A stretch of 64,000 nucleotides of DNA. Source: Krasilnikoviella flava. Lineage in GTDB: Bacteria; Actinomycetota; Actinomycetes; Actinomycetales; Cellulomonadaceae. The DNA is taken from NCBI RefSeq assembly GCF_900167525.1, contig NZ_FUZQ01000004.1, forward strand, positions 62,001 through 126,000, read 5' to 3'. The translations under genes were made by a program, and so were the position numbers. Each line of letters begins with the position of its first letter. Positions within the stretch are counted from its first letter, which is position 1. Below the pieces are notes generated by a model. The model was given only the letters and a program-made list of their open reading frames with translations. It searched no databases and was not told the DNA's origin. Positions 34,672 through 44,305 of this stretch are shown here, piece after piece.

Positions 34672-34710
34672 CTTGTGCAAGGCTTGACAATGTTGCACAA
34701 CTTGCACAAG
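34672..34710 (+). promoter_or_regulatory. Three LacI-operator-like octamers around a consensus -35
   Basis: TTGTGCAA at 34673-34680, TTGCACAA at 34693-34700 and TTGCACAA at 34702-34709. The outer two belong to a perfect 10-bp inverted repeat (CTTGTGCAAG at 34672, CTTGCACAAG at 34701), and TTGACA at 34684-34689 is a perfect -35 between them. This TTGNNCAA pattern is typical of LacI operators. It heads the regulator and sugar-acid operon. Confidence 0.65.
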
Positions 34711-34750
34711 GTTGGTTCGTCAGTCGTCGTCGACCGAAGGACGGACCATC

Positions 34751-35776
34751 GTGGCTCCCACCCTCACCGAGGTCGCCCAACGCGCCGGGGTGTCGCTCTC
34801 CACCGCCTCGCGTGCGTTCAGCGAACCGGACCGCATCGCGCAGGAGACGCTCGCGCGCGTCGTCCGGGCCGCCGAGGAGATCGGCTACGTCGCGTCCTCG
34901 CCGCGCCGGCAGCGCAACGCCACGCGCCCGACGCGCTCGACCACCGTGGCGATGGTCGTCCCTGACCTCGCGAACCCGATCATCGCGACGTTCGTCAAGG
35001 CCGCTCAGGCGCACGGCTGGTACCGCCGTCAGACGCTGGTCCTCACCGACGCCGACGGCAGCCCCGACCGCGAGCGCGAGATCCTCGGCGAGCTGCACGG
35101 CCGCGTGGACGGGTTCATCGCCTGCTCCCCGCGGCTGCCCGCCCACGACATCGTCGAGCTCTGCGGCGACTCCCCGCTGGTGCTCGTGAACCGGGACTCC
35201 GACGAGGTGCCGAGCGTGCTCGCCGACACCGAGCACGGGCTGCGCCAGGCGATCGAGTACCTGCGCGTGCTCGGTCACGAGCGCGTCGCGTACGTGCAGG
35301 GCAACCAGCTCTCCTGGTCCAACGAGCACCGCGTCGCGGCAGCACGGCGCCTGGCGGAGGAGCACGACGTCGAGCTCGACGTGCTCGGCTGGCACGCCGA
35401 GACCATGGCTGGCGGCAACGCCGCCGCCGCGAGCGTGGTCGCCACCGGCGCCACCGCCGTGATCGCGCACAACGACCTGGTCGCGCTGGGCATCGTCGAG
35501 GGCGCCGCCCAGCTCGGGCTCAGCGTGCCCGAGGACCTGTCGGTGATCGGCATCGACGACACGACCCTCGCGTCGGTCGCCAAGCCGCAGCTCACCAGCA
35601 TCCAGGTGCCGATGTCGCGGGCGGGCGTGCTGAGCATCGACCTGCTGCACGGCCTGCTCGCGCAGGACGACGAGCCCGACACCGGCCCGCGGACGGTGCA
35701 CCTGCCCACGCAGCTCGTCGTGCGCCAGTCCACCGCGCCGGCCCCGGGCTGGGACCCGCGGGGGGCACGCCGATGA
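34751..35776 (+). CDS. LacI-family transcriptional regulator of the sugar-acid operon
   Basis: 341-residue LacI regulator. Helix-turn-helix [23 protein letters not shown] with hinge SSPRRQRNA (residues 3-60), then the periplasmic-binding-like core: [43 protein letters not shown] and [25 protein letters not shown], ending [20 protein letters not shown] at 34751 is chosen because the domain begins at APTLTEVA. It is the first gene of the operon and its stop overlaps the next start (ATGA). Predicted to autoregulate through the octamers upstream. Confidence 0.9.
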   Translation: MAPTLTEVAQRAGVSLSTASRAFSEPDRIAQETLARVVRAAEEIGYVASSPRRQRNATRPTRSTTVAMVVPDLANPIIATFVKAAQAHGWYRRQTLVLTDADGSPDREREILGELHGRVDGFIACSPRLPAHDIVELCGDSPLVLVNRDSDEVPSVLADTEHGLRQAIEYLRVLGHERVAYVQGNQLSWSNEHRVAAARRLAEEHDVELDVLGWHAETMAGGNAAAASVVATGATAVIAHNDLVALGIVEGAAQLGLSVPEDLSVIGIDDTTLASVAKPQLTSIQVPMSRAGVLSIDLLHGLLAQDDEPDTGPRTVHLPTQLVVRQSTAPAPGWDPRGARR

Positions 35777-36783
35777 GCGCCGCCCTGCGCGTCGTCGTCA
35801 CCGACGCGAACCTGCTCCCGCTCCGCGACGAGCTCGTCGGCCTCCTGCCGGCGGGCACCGAGGTGTCGTGGGCCGTCGGGGTCCATGCCGACGAGCTGAC
35901 CGCCGCGCTGCGCACCGCCGACGTCCTCGTCGGCCCGGCGCTGACCCCGGAGATGGCCGAGGCCGCCCCCGGGCTGCGCCTCGTGCACGTCGCCGGGGCG
36001 GGCACCGACCGCGTCGACCCCGCCGCCCTGCGCCCCGGGATCACGGTCGCGAACACCTTCCACCACGAGGGCTCGATCGCGGAGTACGCCGTGTGGGCGG
36101 CGATCGACCTGCGCCGCGACCTGCGCCTCGCCGACGCGGCGCTGCGCGAGGGTCGCTGGCGCTCGTCGGTCTACGACCGCGGGCTGCCGCAGGTCCAGAC
36201 CCTCGGGGCGGCCCGCGTCGGCTTCGTCGGCTTCGGCCACATCGGGTCGGCCTGCTGGCAGGCGATGTCGGCGTTCGGCGCCTCCGGGCGCGCCGTGACC
36301 GGCAGTGGCCGCGTCGACGCCGAGGCCGCCGGGCTCGACTGGGCCGGCACGACCGACGAGCTGCCCCGCCTGCTCGCCGAGTCCGACGTCGTCGTCGTCA
36401 GCGTGCCGCTCGACGACCGCACCCGCGGCATGATCGGCGCGCGCGAGCTCGGACTGCTCGGCCCCGGCGGCGTGCTCGTGAACGTGGCCCGCGGGCCGGT
36501 CGTCGAGGAGCAGGCGCTCTACGACGCGCTCCGTGCCGGCACGATCCACGGCGCGGCAGTCGACGTCTGGTACTCGTACCCGGGCCCCGACGGCCACGCC
36601 CGCCCGGCCGCTCTGCCGTTCCACGAGCTGGAGAACGTGCTCATGACGCCGCACCTCTCCGGCGTCACCCGCCAGACGTTCCTCGGCCGTGTCCAGGACA
36701 TCGCCGCCAACATCACCCACCTGGCCGAGGGCCGGGCCCTCGAGCGCGTCGTCGCGCCGCAGCCGCAGGAGGCCTCCGCATGA
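35773..36783 (+). CDS. D-isomer-specific 2-hydroxyacid dehydrogenase
   Basis: 336-residue NAD(P)-dependent dehydrogenase. Nucleotide loop [20 protein letters not shown] (about residues 155-175), the catalytic-type segments [33 protein letters not shown] (catalytic Arg) and [16 protein letters not shown] (His of the H-E-D triad). The loop before the NAD site is [13 protein letters not shown]. Likely reduces or oxidises an alpha-keto sugar acid in the pathway. Overlaps both neighbours by four bases (ATGA). Confidence 0.87.
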   Translation: MSAALRVVVTDANLLPLRDELVGLLPAGTEVSWAVGVHADELTAALRTADVLVGPALTPEMAEAAPGLRLVHVAGAGTDRVDPAALRPGITVANTFHHEGSIAEYAVWAAIDLRRDLRLADAALREGRWRSSVYDRGLPQVQTLGAARVGFVGFGHIGSACWQAMSAFGASGRAVTGSGRVDAEAAGLDWAGTTDELPRLLAESDVVVVSVPLDDRTRGMIGARELGLLGPGGVLVNVARGPVVEEQALYDALRAGTIHGAAVDVWYSYPGPDGHARPAALPFHELENVLMTPHLSGVTRQTFLGRVQDIAANITHLAEGRALERVVAPQPQEASA

Positions 36784-37997
36784 CCGACACGATCGTCGCG
36801 GCCGATGTCATCGTCACCAGCCCCGGGCGCAACTACGTCGTCCTCAAGATCACCACGGCCGACGGGGTGGTGGGCTGGGGCGACGCCACCCTGAACGGTC
36901 GCGAGCTGTCCGTCGCGTCCTACCTGCGCGACCACGTGTGCCCGATGCTCGTCGGGAGGGACGCCTCGCGGATCGAGGACACGTGGCAGCTGCTCTACCG
37001 CGGTGCGTACTGGCGCCGCGGCCCGGTAACGATGGCGGCGATCGGCGCCGTCGACGTCGCCCTGTGGGACATCAAGGGCAAGACCCTGGGGCAGCCCGTC
37101 TACCAGCTCCTCGGTGGCGCCGTGCGCGACCGGGTGCTCACCTACACCCACGCCTCCGCGTGGGACACGCCGGCCCTGCTCGACGCCGTCGACGCGCGCC
37201 GCGAGCAGGGCTTCCGGGCCGTGCGCGCCCAGTCCGGCGTGCCCGGCCTGGACACGGTGTACGGGGTGCACCGCGACGTCGCGGGGTACGAGCCCGCGTC
37301 GCGCGGCGCCGGGCCCGTCGAGGAGACGTGGGACACCGCGGCGTACCTGCGGCACGCGCCCCGGGCGCTGCAGGCGGTGCGCGACCACGTCGGCCCGGAG
37401 CTCGCCCTGCTGCACGACGCGCACCACCGCCTCACCCCGCAGCAGGCGGCGCGCCTCGGCAAGGAGCTCGAGCCCGTCGACCTGTTCTGGCTCGAGGACG
37501 TGACCCCGGCCGAGAACCAGGAGGTGCTGCGGCTGGTGCGGCAGCACACCACGACGCCGCTCGCGATCGGCGAGGTCTTCACCACGGTCTTCGACTGCCA
37601 CCAGCTCATCACCGAGCAGTTGATCGACTATGTGCGCACCGCCGTCGTGCACGCGGGCGGCATCAGCCACCTGCGCAAGATCCTCGCGCTGGCGGAGGTG
37701 TACCAGGTCAAGGGCGCGCCGCACGGGCCGTCCGACGTGTCGCCGGTGTCGTTCGGCGCGAGCGTCCACGTGGGCCTGGCGACGTACGCCTTCGCCATCC
37801 AGGAGTACATGGGCTACCCCGACCTCGTGCACGAGGTGTTCCCGCACTCCTGGTCCTACGGCGACGGCTACCTCCACCCCGGCGACGCGCCCGGCGTCGG
37901 CGTCGAGCTGGACGAGGCCCTCGCGGCGAAGTACCCCTACGAGCCCGCGTACCTGCCCGTCGCGCGCCGGCTCGACGGCACCCTCACGGACTGGTGA
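36780..37997 (+). CDS. D-mannonate dehydratase-type enolase-superfamily enzyme (ManD/RspA)
   Basis: 405-residue enolase-superfamily dehydratase of the ManD type, which converts D-mannonate (or D-gluconate in some members) to 2-keto-3-deoxy-gluconate. Mg ligands are Asp213 (LLHDAHH), Glu239 ([12 protein letters not shown]) and Glu265 (AIGEVFTTV); the catalytic Arg/Tyr region is [17 protein letters not shown] (147-162). C-terminal [12 protein letters not shown] is family-specific. ATG at 36780 overlaps the previous stop. RspA-like members of low activity cannot be excluded. Confidence 0.88.
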   Translation: MTDTIVAADVIVTSPGRNYVVLKITTADGVVGWGDATLNGRELSVASYLRDHVCPMLVGRDASRIEDTWQLLYRGAYWRRGPVTMAAIGAVDVALWDIKGKTLGQPVYQLLGGAVRDRVLTYTHASAWDTPALLDAVDARREQGFRAVRAQSGVPGLDTVYGVHRDVAGYEPASRGAGPVEETWDTAAYLRHAPRALQAVRDHVGPELALLHDAHHRLTPQQAARLGKELEPVDLFWLEDVTPAENQEVLRLVRQHTTTPLAIGEVFTTVFDCHQLITEQLIDYVRTAVVHAGGISHLRKILALAEVYQVKGAPHGPSDVSPVSFGASVHVGLATYAFAIQEYMGYPDLVHEVFPHSWSYGDGYLHPGDAPGVGVELDEALAAKYPYEPAYLPVARRLDGTLTDW

Positions 37998-38002
37998 CAC
38001 CC

Positions 38003-39520
38003 ATGACCACGACCATCGACTCCCGCGCGACCCGGCTCGGGCGCGGCGCCCCGCTCGCCGACCTCCTCGTCGCACCCGCCGAGCCGGCGGGGACCGGCAT
38101 CGTGCACCTGGGCCTGGGCAACTTCCACCGCGCGCACCAGGCCGTCTACACCGCGCGGGCGCTGCGGGCCGAGCCCGGGGACTGGGGCATCCTCGGGGTC
38201 GCGAACCGGTCGCGACGCGTGGTGGACGCGCTGCGCGCCCAGGACCACCTGTACTCCGTGCTCGAGATCTCCCCGTCCGGCAGCAGCGTGACCGTGCCGG
38301 GCGTGCACACGGGCACGCTCGTCGCCGCCGAGGACCCCGCGGCCGTGGTCGCGGCGCTGGCCGCGCCGTCGACCCGGATCGTGACGCTCTCCGTCACCGA
38401 GCACGGCTACCGCATCGCCCCCGGCACGGGGCGGCTGGACCTCGCCGCCGACGACGTCCGGCACGATCTCGACCCCCGCACGGCGGGCACGCCCGTGACC
38501 ACGGTCGGGCAGGTCGCCCGCGCGCTCGAGCGACGTGCGCTCGGGCACGGCGAGCCCGTCACGGTGCTGTCCTGCGACAACCTGCAGGCCAACGGGTCGA
38601 CGACGCGCGCGCTCGTCCTGGACTTCCTCACGGCGTCCGGGGCCGAGCAGGACGTGCTCGACTGGGTCGCGGCATCGGTCACCTTCCCGAACTCGATGGT
38701 GGACCGCATCGTCCCCGCCACCACCGCCCGGTACGCGGACGAGGTGCGCCGCCTCACCGGGCTCGCCGACGCCGCACCAGTGCCCGCCGAGCGGTTCACC
38801 ATGTGGGTGCTGGAGGACCGGTTCGCCGCCGGCCGTCCGGCGTGGGAGCACGGGGGAGCGGTCTTCTCCGACGACGTCGAGGCGTACGAGCTGATCAAGC
38901 TGCGACTGCTCAACGGCACGCACTCCCTCATCGCCTACCTCGGCGCCCTCGACGGCCGGGAGACCATCCCCGACGCGCGGGCGCAGTCCTTCGTCGAGCG
39001 CGCCGCGCGGGCGGTGATCGCGGAGGAGTACCTGCCGAGCATCACGCTGCCGGACGGGTTCGACGCCGACGCGTACGTCGCCCAGCTCTTCGACCGCTGG
39101 TCGAACTCGGCCCTCGGGCACCGCACGAGCCAGGTCGGCTCGGACGGGTCCGTGAAGCTCCCGCAGCGCGTGCCCGCCCCGGCGCTGCGGATCCTGCGCC
39201 AGGGCGCGGTGCCCGAGCACCTGGCCCTGACCGTCGCGGCGTGGCTGTGCTGCGTCGCACCGATCGACGGCTTCGACCCCGGACCGCACGCCGCCGCGAT
39301 GACCGACCCGGCGCGCGAGCACCTCGCGGAGCTCGCCCGTCAGACGCGCGGCACCGACGGCCTGGTCGAGGCGGTCCTCGCCCCCGGCGGGCTCCTCGGT
39401 GACGAGCTCGCCGACCATCCCGAGTTCGTCGCCCGGGTGGCCGAGCAGGTGCGCACCATCGTGGCCCACGGCCCGTGTGCCGCCGCACAGGCCGCGGCCG
39501 AGGCCGCCCGTCGCTCCTGA
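38003..39520 (+). CDS. Mannitol dehydrogenase/fructuronate reductase family protein
   Basis: 505-residue polyol or hexuronate dehydrogenase (PSLDR family). Rossmann start IVHLGLGNFHRAHQAVYTA, then LSCDNLQANGSTTRAL, FPNSMVDRIVPATT and the catalytic ELIKLRLLNGTHSLIAYLG (Lys-x5-Asn-x2-His). With ManD next door, reduction of D-fructuronate to D-mannonate (UxuB) is the best guess, linking uronates to mannonate. D-mannitol dehydrogenase is the alternative. ATG at 38003, five bases after the ManD stop. Confidence 0.87.
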   Translation: MTTTIDSRATRLGRGAPLADLLVAPAEPAGTGIVHLGLGNFHRAHQAVYTARALRAEPGDWGILGVANRSRRVVDALRAQDHLYSVLEISPSGSSVTVPGVHTGTLVAAEDPAAVVAALAAPSTRIVTLSVTEHGYRIAPGTGRLDLAADDVRHDLDPRTAGTPVTTVGQVARALERRALGHGEPVTVLSCDNLQANGSTTRALVLDFLTASGAEQDVLDWVAASVTFPNSMVDRIVPATTARYADEVRRLTGLADAAPVPAERFTMWVLEDRFAAGRPAWEHGGAVFSDDVEAYELIKLRLLNGTHSLIAYLGALDGRETIPDARAQSFVERAARAVIAEEYLPSITLPDGFDADAYVAQLFDRWSNSALGHRTSQVGSDGSVKLPQRVPAPALRILRQGAVPEHLALTVAAWLCCVAPIDGFDPGPHAAAMTDPAREHLAELARQTRGTDGLVEAVLAPGGLLGDELADHPEFVARVAEQVRTIVAHGPCAAAQAAAEAARRS

Positions 39521-39621
39521 CCGGAGCCCGCTCCACCGACCACTGACCGACACGCACTGACCCGAACCGGTCGTCACGACGACGTGAGGCTCCCGCAGGA
39601 GGAGCCCGACCTGGAGGAACC

Positions 39622-41019
39622 ATGGACCACACGCTCTCCCCGGCGACGACGCCGGTCCCCGACGACGGGACCCGTGCCGTGCCCCCGGCCCCGGAGCCCG
39701 ACCGCGCGCAGGTGCGCCGTGCCGCGATGGCCGGGCTGGTCGGGACGGCCCTCGAGAACTACGACTTCGTGCTGTACGGCACGGCGTCCGCGCTCGTCTT
39801 CAGCCAGATCTTCTTCCCGAACGTCTCGCCCGCCGTCGGCGTGATCGCCAGCTTCGGCGCCTACGCCGTGGGCTTCTGCGCCCGGCCGCTCGGCGGCCTC
39901 TTCTTCTCCCGCTACGGCGACCGCCTCGGACGCAAGTGGATCCTCGTCGCGACCCTGCTGCTCATGGGTCTCTCGACCCTGGCCATCGCGTTCCTCCCGA
40001 CCTACGAGCAGGCCGGAATCGTCGCGCCCGCCCTGCTGGTCCTGTGCCGGTTCGGTCAGGGCTTCGGCGCCGGAGCCGAGCAGTCCGGCGGCGCGACGCT
40101 GCTGACCGAGTCCGCGCCCCGGGGCAAGCGAGGGCGGATGGCATCGTTCGTCATGGTCGGCGCCGCGTCGGGCACCGTCCTGGGTGCCGGGGCGTGGGCG
40201 CTCGTGCAGCTCCTGCCCGAGGACCAGCTCATGTCGTGGGGCTGGCGCGCCGTCTTCGCCTCGTCGATCCTCGTGACCATCGCCGCGTACGTCTTCCGCC
40301 GCAAGCTCCAGGAGACCCCCGTCTTCGAGGAGGCCAAGGAGGCGAAGGTCACGGCCGCCGCACCGGTGCGCGAGGTGTTCCGCAACGGCAAGCGGCTGCT
40401 CGCCATCGTCACCTTCATGACGGTCGGCTTCAGCGTGCAGTCGTACACCTACCAGGTGTTCATGGCGTCCTACCTCAAGGACACCGTCCAGATCGATGCC
40501 GCGAAGGTCCCGCAGATCCTGCTCGTCGGCGCCGTCTTCGGCGGCATCGCCGCCTGGGTGCTCGGCGCCCTGTCCGACCGCTGGGGCCGCCGCGGCCTCT
40601 TCCTCGCCGTCGCCGGAGCGCTGCTGGTCATCCCCTACCCGACCTTCATGGCCCTCAGCTCCGGCCACCTCGGCTGGATCTACGTCGCGATGATCGTCGG
40701 CTTCATGCTGGCCTGTCAGGGCGGCGTCGCGATCACCATGAGCTACTTCCCGGAGCTCTTCGGGAGCCGCTACCGCTACGCGGGCGTCACCCTCGGCCGC
40801 GAGTTCGCCGCCGTGCTCGGCGGCGGGTTCGCCCCGCTCATCGCGGCCTCGCTCGTCACCGCGTTCTCCGGCTCGTGGCTGCCCGTCGCCATCTACATGT
40901 CCCTCGCGATGCTGCTCGCCTTCGTGGCCGCCCTCAAGGCGCCCGAGACCCTGAACCGCGACCTCACCGACCCGCGCAACGCCATCGACGTCCCGCAGCC
41001 CGCGCCCGCGCGCGCCTGA
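39622..41019 (+). CDS. MFS transporter, metabolite:H+ symporter (MHS) type
   Basis: 465-residue, about 12-helix major facilitator protein of the MHS family (ShiA/KgtP relatives). Start region AMAGLVGTALENYDFVLYGTAS, loop 2-3 RYGDRLGRKWIL, and SDRWGRRGLF as the second signature; AGVTLGREFAAVLGGGFAPLI resembles MHS C-terminal segments. Predicted to import the sugar acid used by the operon. ATG at 39622 has GGAGGAA upstream. The first 30 residues are an unusual Pro/Asp-rich tail. Confidence 0.87.
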   Translation: MDHTLSPATTPVPDDGTRAVPPAPEPDRAQVRRAAMAGLVGTALENYDFVLYGTASALVFSQIFFPNVSPAVGVIASFGAYAVGFCARPLGGLFFSRYGDRLGRKWILVATLLLMGLSTLAIAFLPTYEQAGIVAPALLVLCRFGQGFGAGAEQSGGATLLTESAPRGKRGRMASFVMVGAASGTVLGAGAWALVQLLPEDQLMSWGWRAVFASSILVTIAAYVFRRKLQETPVFEEAKEAKVTAAAPVREVFRNGKRLLAIVTFMTVGFSVQSYTYQVFMASYLKDTVQIDAAKVPQILLVGAVFGGIAAWVLGALSDRWGRRGLFLAVAGALLVIPYPTFMALSSGHLGWIYVAMIVGFMLACQGGVAITMSYFPELFGSRYRYAGVTLGREFAAVLGGGFAPLIAASLVTAFSGSWLPVAIYMSLAMLLAFVAALKAPETLNRDLTDPRNAIDVPQPAPARA

Positions 41020-41040
41020 GCCGGCGTCCGGAGGAGAACC

Positions 41041-42081
41041 ATGACCGACCTGCCCACCACGACCACCGCCGTCACCGCCTATGCGGCCGGGGACCTCCGG
41101 GTCGAGCAGCAGCCGCTGCCCGCCCCGGCGCCCGACGAGGCGCTCGTGCGGATCGCGTACGGCGGCATCTGCGGCTCGGACCTGCACTACTGGCGGCACG
41201 GCGCCGCCGGCGAGTCGGTGCTGCGCGCCCCCATGCGCCTCGGTCACGAGGTGTCGGGCACGGTGCTGCGCGCCGCCGCCGACGGCACCGGCCCGGCCGC
41301 GGGCAGCGACGTCGCCGTGCACCCTGCCACCCGTGGCACCGGTCCCGAGAAGTACCCGCACGACCGACCGAACATCTCGCCCGGGGCCTCCTACCTGGGC
41401 AGCGCAGCGCACGTGCCGCACACCGACGGGGCGTTCGCGTCGGTCGTCGCGATCCCGGCGCGGCTCCTCCGACCGTTGCCGGCGGGGCTCGACCTGCGCA
41501 CGGCGGCGCTGGCGGAACCGGCGGCCGTGGCCTGGCACGCCGTCGAGCGCGCCGGGGACGTGCGGGGCGCGACGGCGCTCGTCGTCGGGGCCGGCCCGAT
41601 CGGCGCGCTCGCCGTCGCCGTGCTTAAGCACCACGGCGCCGCGCGGGTCGTGGCGGTCGACCTGCACGAGCACGCGCTGTCGACGGCGCGCGCGCTCGGC
41701 GCGGACGAGGTGCTGCCCGCGACGGCGGCCGAGGGGATCGCGGCCGTGGGGGCCGACGTCGTGCTCGAGTGCTCCGGCTCGTCGCCGGGCCTGGAGTCCG
41801 CGGTGCGGGGAGCGGCGCGCGGCGCGACGGTCGTCCTCGTCGGGCTCATGCCGAGCGGGCCGCAGCCCGCGCTGCTGTCCCTCGTCGTCACGCGAGAGCT
41901 CGACCTGGTCGGCTCGTTCCGCTTCAACGACGAGATCGACGACGTGCTCGACGCGATGGCCGACGGCTCCCTGGCCGTGGGGTCGGTCGTGAGCCACGTC
42001 GTGCCCGTCGACAGCGCCCTGGAGGCCTTCGCGCTCGCGGCCGACCCCACGTCGTCCTCCAAGGTCCTGCTCTCGTTCTGA
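41041..42081 (+). CDS. L-idonate 5-dehydrogenase-like zinc alcohol dehydrogenase
   Basis: 346-residue medium-chain dehydrogenase. Catalytic zinc ligands Cys and His/Glu in GGICGSDLHYW and LGHEVSG; NAD loop VVGAGPIGALAVAVL; HPATRGTGPEKYPHDRPNISPGASYLGSA replaces the four-cysteine structural zinc lobe, as in L-idonate 5-dehydrogenases. The idonate/RspB-type dehydrogenase often lies with RspA/ManD. Probably oxidises a 5-hydroxyl in the sugar acid. ATG at 41041 with GGAGGAGAA upstream. Last gene of the operon. Confidence 0.85.
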   Translation: MTDLPTTTTAVTAYAAGDLRVEQQPLPAPAPDEALVRIAYGGICGSDLHYWRHGAAGESVLRAPMRLGHEVSGTVLRAAADGTGPAAGSDVAVHPATRGTGPEKYPHDRPNISPGASYLGSAAHVPHTDGAFASVVAIPARLLRPLPAGLDLRTAALAEPAAVAWHAVERAGDVRGATALVVGAGPIGALAVAVLKHHGAARVVAVDLHEHALSTARALGADEVLPATAAEGIAAVGADVVLECSGSSPGLESAVRGAARGATVVLVGLMPSGPQPALLSLVVTRELDLVGSFRFNDEIDDVLDAMADGSLAVGSVVSHVVPVDSALEAFALAADPTSSSKVLLSF

Positions 42082-42148
42082 CGAGGGGCCCTGCCCTGCG
42101 TCCAGCCCGGCCGGCGTCGACGGCACAGCGCCTGTCGCACGCTCGTGA

Positions 42149-43600
42149 TCAGGCCTCCGCCTGCTCGAGTGTCCCTTCGGCGCGCTCGGGGCTGCCCTCG
42201 GCGAGGCCCTTCTCGATCGCGCGCCGCGACGCGACCAGCAGCCCGGCGCCGATCAGGCACACGAGCACCTCGCTGACGGTGAGCGCCCAGACGATGCCGG
42301 CGAGCCCGAACCAGAGGTTGCCGAGGATCACGATCGGGATGAACAGCACGCCCTGCGAGACCGACATGACGATCGCCGGGGTGGCCCGGCCGGTCGCCTG
42401 GAACAGCGACGTCATGAGCCCGGCGAAGCCGTTGGCGATCATCGCGACGAGCTGTGCGGTGAGGATCGTCGCGCCGATCGTCAGGACGGCGGGGTCCGCG
42501 ACGAACGCCGAGAACACCCGGTCGCGGAACAGCATCACGACCGCGGAGAACAGCACCCCGAGGCCGCCCACGGTGAGGGCGGCGACCCGCAGCGCGGCCG
42601 TGAGGCGGCCGCGGTCGCCCTTGCCGTAGGCGTAGGCGAGCAGGGGCAGGATGCCGAGCGTCACGCCCATGAGCAGGAACTCGGGCACCTGCGCGATGCG
42701 GACGGCGACGCCCATCGCGGCGAGCGGCCCGTCGCCGTAGGCGGCGGCGAGGTTGTTGAGCACCAGCGAGGTGACGATGAGGAACGACGCCTGCAGCAGC
42801 TCGCCGACGCCGACGCCGAACACGGGCTTGATGACGTCGCCCGACAGAGTGAACCACCGCGGCGCGAGGCTCATGTGCTCGCTGTGCCGGGTCAGCCAGG
42901 TGGCGAAGTAGGCGACGACGCCGAGGTTGGCCAACCCGGTCGCGAGGGCCACGCCCGCGACACCCCAGTGCAGGACGAGGATGAACAGCACGTCGAGCAG
43001 CAGGTTCGCCACCGTCGAGGCGATGAGCCCGACCATGACCTGACGCGAGGCACCCTCGGCGCGGACGAGCTGCTCCAGGCAGAACGCCGCCGTGAGCACG
43101 GGGACGAAGGCGAGCATGACGGCGACGTAGGTCGTGGTGGCCGACGTCGCGGCGGCGTCCGCGCCGAGCAGCGAGACGAGCGGGCCGAGGAAGATCAGCC
43201 CGAGGACGCCGAGCACGACGCCGGTGATCACCGCACCCCAGACGGCGAACGACGAGACGTGCCTGACCTGGGCGGCCTGCGCGGGGTCGTTCTCGGCCGC
43301 GCCCAGGAGACGCGAGACGAGCGCCCCGCCGCCGACGCCGAACACGCCGCCGACGGCCATGACGAGGCCGAGGATCGGGGTGCCTAGCGTGACCGCGGCG
43401 AGCAGGGCGTTGTCGTGGAGCGAGCCGATGAAGCCCGCGTTGATGACGTTGTAGACCGCGCCGACGATCATCGCCGCGGCCATCGGCACGCACAGGTGCA
43501 CGAGGGCGCGGACGATCGGCGCGGAGGCGAGGTACCAGCGGTTGGTGCCGACGGCGTCCGCGGACGACGGGGCGGTGGGAGTGAGGTCGGTGGTGCTCAT
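42149..43600 (-). CDS. MATE-family efflux transporter
   Basis: 483-residue 12-helix multidrug and toxin extrusion protein: VHLCVPMAAAMIVGAVYNVINAGFIGS, VGGVFGVGGGALVSRLLGA, VRAEGASRQVMVGLIASTVANLLLDVLF, and MGVAVRIAQVPEFLLMGVTLGILPLLAYAYG (second lobe, PxxAxYxxG-type). Ion-coupled export of cationic drugs is the family role. It lies 137 bases downstream of the MarR gene on the same strand and is probably controlled by it. ATG at 43600. Confidence 0.9.
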   Translation of the reverse strand: MSTTDLTPTAPSSADAVGTNRWYLASAPIVRALVHLCVPMAAAMIVGAVYNVINAGFIGSLHDNALLAAVTLGTPILGLVMAVGGVFGVGGGALVSRLLGAAENDPAQAAQVRHVSSFAVWGAVITGVVLGVLGLIFLGPLVSLLGADAAATSATTTYVAVMLAFVPVLTAAFCLEQLVRAEGASRQVMVGLIASTVANLLLDVLFILVLHWGVAGVALATGLANLGVVAYFATWLTRHSEHMSLAPRWFTLSGDVIKPVFGVGVGELLQASFLIVTSLVLNNLAAAYGDGPLAAMGVAVRIAQVPEFLLMGVTLGILPLLAYAYGKGDRGRLTAALRVAALTVGGLGVLFSAVVMLFRDRVFSAFVADPAVLTIGATILTAQLVAMIANGFAGLMTSLFQATGRATPAIVMSVSQGVLFIPIVILGNLWFGLAGIVWALTVSEVLVCLIGAGLLVASRRAIEKGLAEGSPERAEGTLEQAEA

Positions 43601-43737
43601 GGCGGCTGCTCCTTGTCGGGCAGGCTCGAGCGCACGCCGACGGGACGCCGGCGCGGCGGAGCGGAACAGGGTGTGGGGGAGTGGCCGACGCGCGGGTGCG
43701 CGGGTCGGTCGGGTCAGGTCAGGTCAGGCTGGTCGGG

Positions 43738-44178
43738 TCAGTCCCGCGTGGGCTGCGGCAGCTCCGCGACGATCTTGGTGAGGAGCTGCTGCAGGGTGGC
43801 GCGTTCCGCCGTGTCCAGCGGGGCGAGGATCGTGTCGTCGAGGGCGGCCATCGCGTCGGGGAAGCCGGCGACCAGCTCGGCGCCGGCCGGGGTGGCATGG
43901 ACGCGCTTGACGCGCGCGTTGTCGGGTGCCGCGCGGCGCTCGACGAGGCCGCGCTGCTCGAGCCCCTTGAGGAGGCTCGTGACGCTCGCGGCGCTGGTGC
44001 GGCTCACCGCGGCGATGTCGCGCTGGATCGTGCCGGGATTCTGCACCAGGTAGCCGAGCACGAAGGCCTGCTCGTGGCTGATCTCGCGCTCGCGGATCCA
44101 GTCCTCGCCGGCCTTGCGTTGCGCCCAGCCGATCCAGCGGACGAGCTCGAGGCTGGTGGGCATGCGCTGCTCGGTCAT
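43738..44178 (-). CDS. MarR-family transcriptional regulator
   Basis: 146-residue MarR regulator: ISHEQAFVLGYLVQNPGTIQRDIAAVSRTSAASVTSLLKGLEQRGLVERRAA (winged helix, about residues 30-85), NARVKRVHATPAG (wing). ATG at 44178 is only seven bases after a -10 box (TAGAGT on the minus strand), and an operator-like repeat lies over the promoter, so it is probably leaderless and self-repressing. A MATE exporter follows downstream. Confidence 0.88.
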   Translation of the reverse strand: MTEQRMPTSLELVRWIGWAQRKAGEDWIREREISHEQAFVLGYLVQNPGTIQRDIAAVSRTSAASVTSLLKGLEQRGLVERRAAPDNARVKRVHATPAGAELVAGFPDAMAALDDTILAPLDTAERATLQQLLTKIVAELPQPTRD

Positions 44179-44185
44179 GATGAGA

Positions 44186-44214
44186 ACTCTAACCATTAGA
44201 GATCTAACTGTCAA
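44186..44214 (-). promoter_or_regulatory. MarR promoter with built-in inverted-repeat operator
   Basis: On the minus strand, TTGACA (44214-44209), a 17-base spacer and TAGAGT (44191-44186) form a near-consensus promoter. The inverted repeat CTCTAA (44187-44192)/TTAGAG (44196-44201) overlaps the -10 and spacer, and a third TCTAA half-site at 44203-44207 follows. MarR binding would block transcription. Confidence 0.65.
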
Positions 44215-44305
44215 CGGTGTGTGGCGCGGAGGGGCGGCGGCTGCAAGAACGCCTCGCCCGGCGACATGATGTCGGTGACCGGACCGCACCGGAAGGAGCT
44301 GAGCG

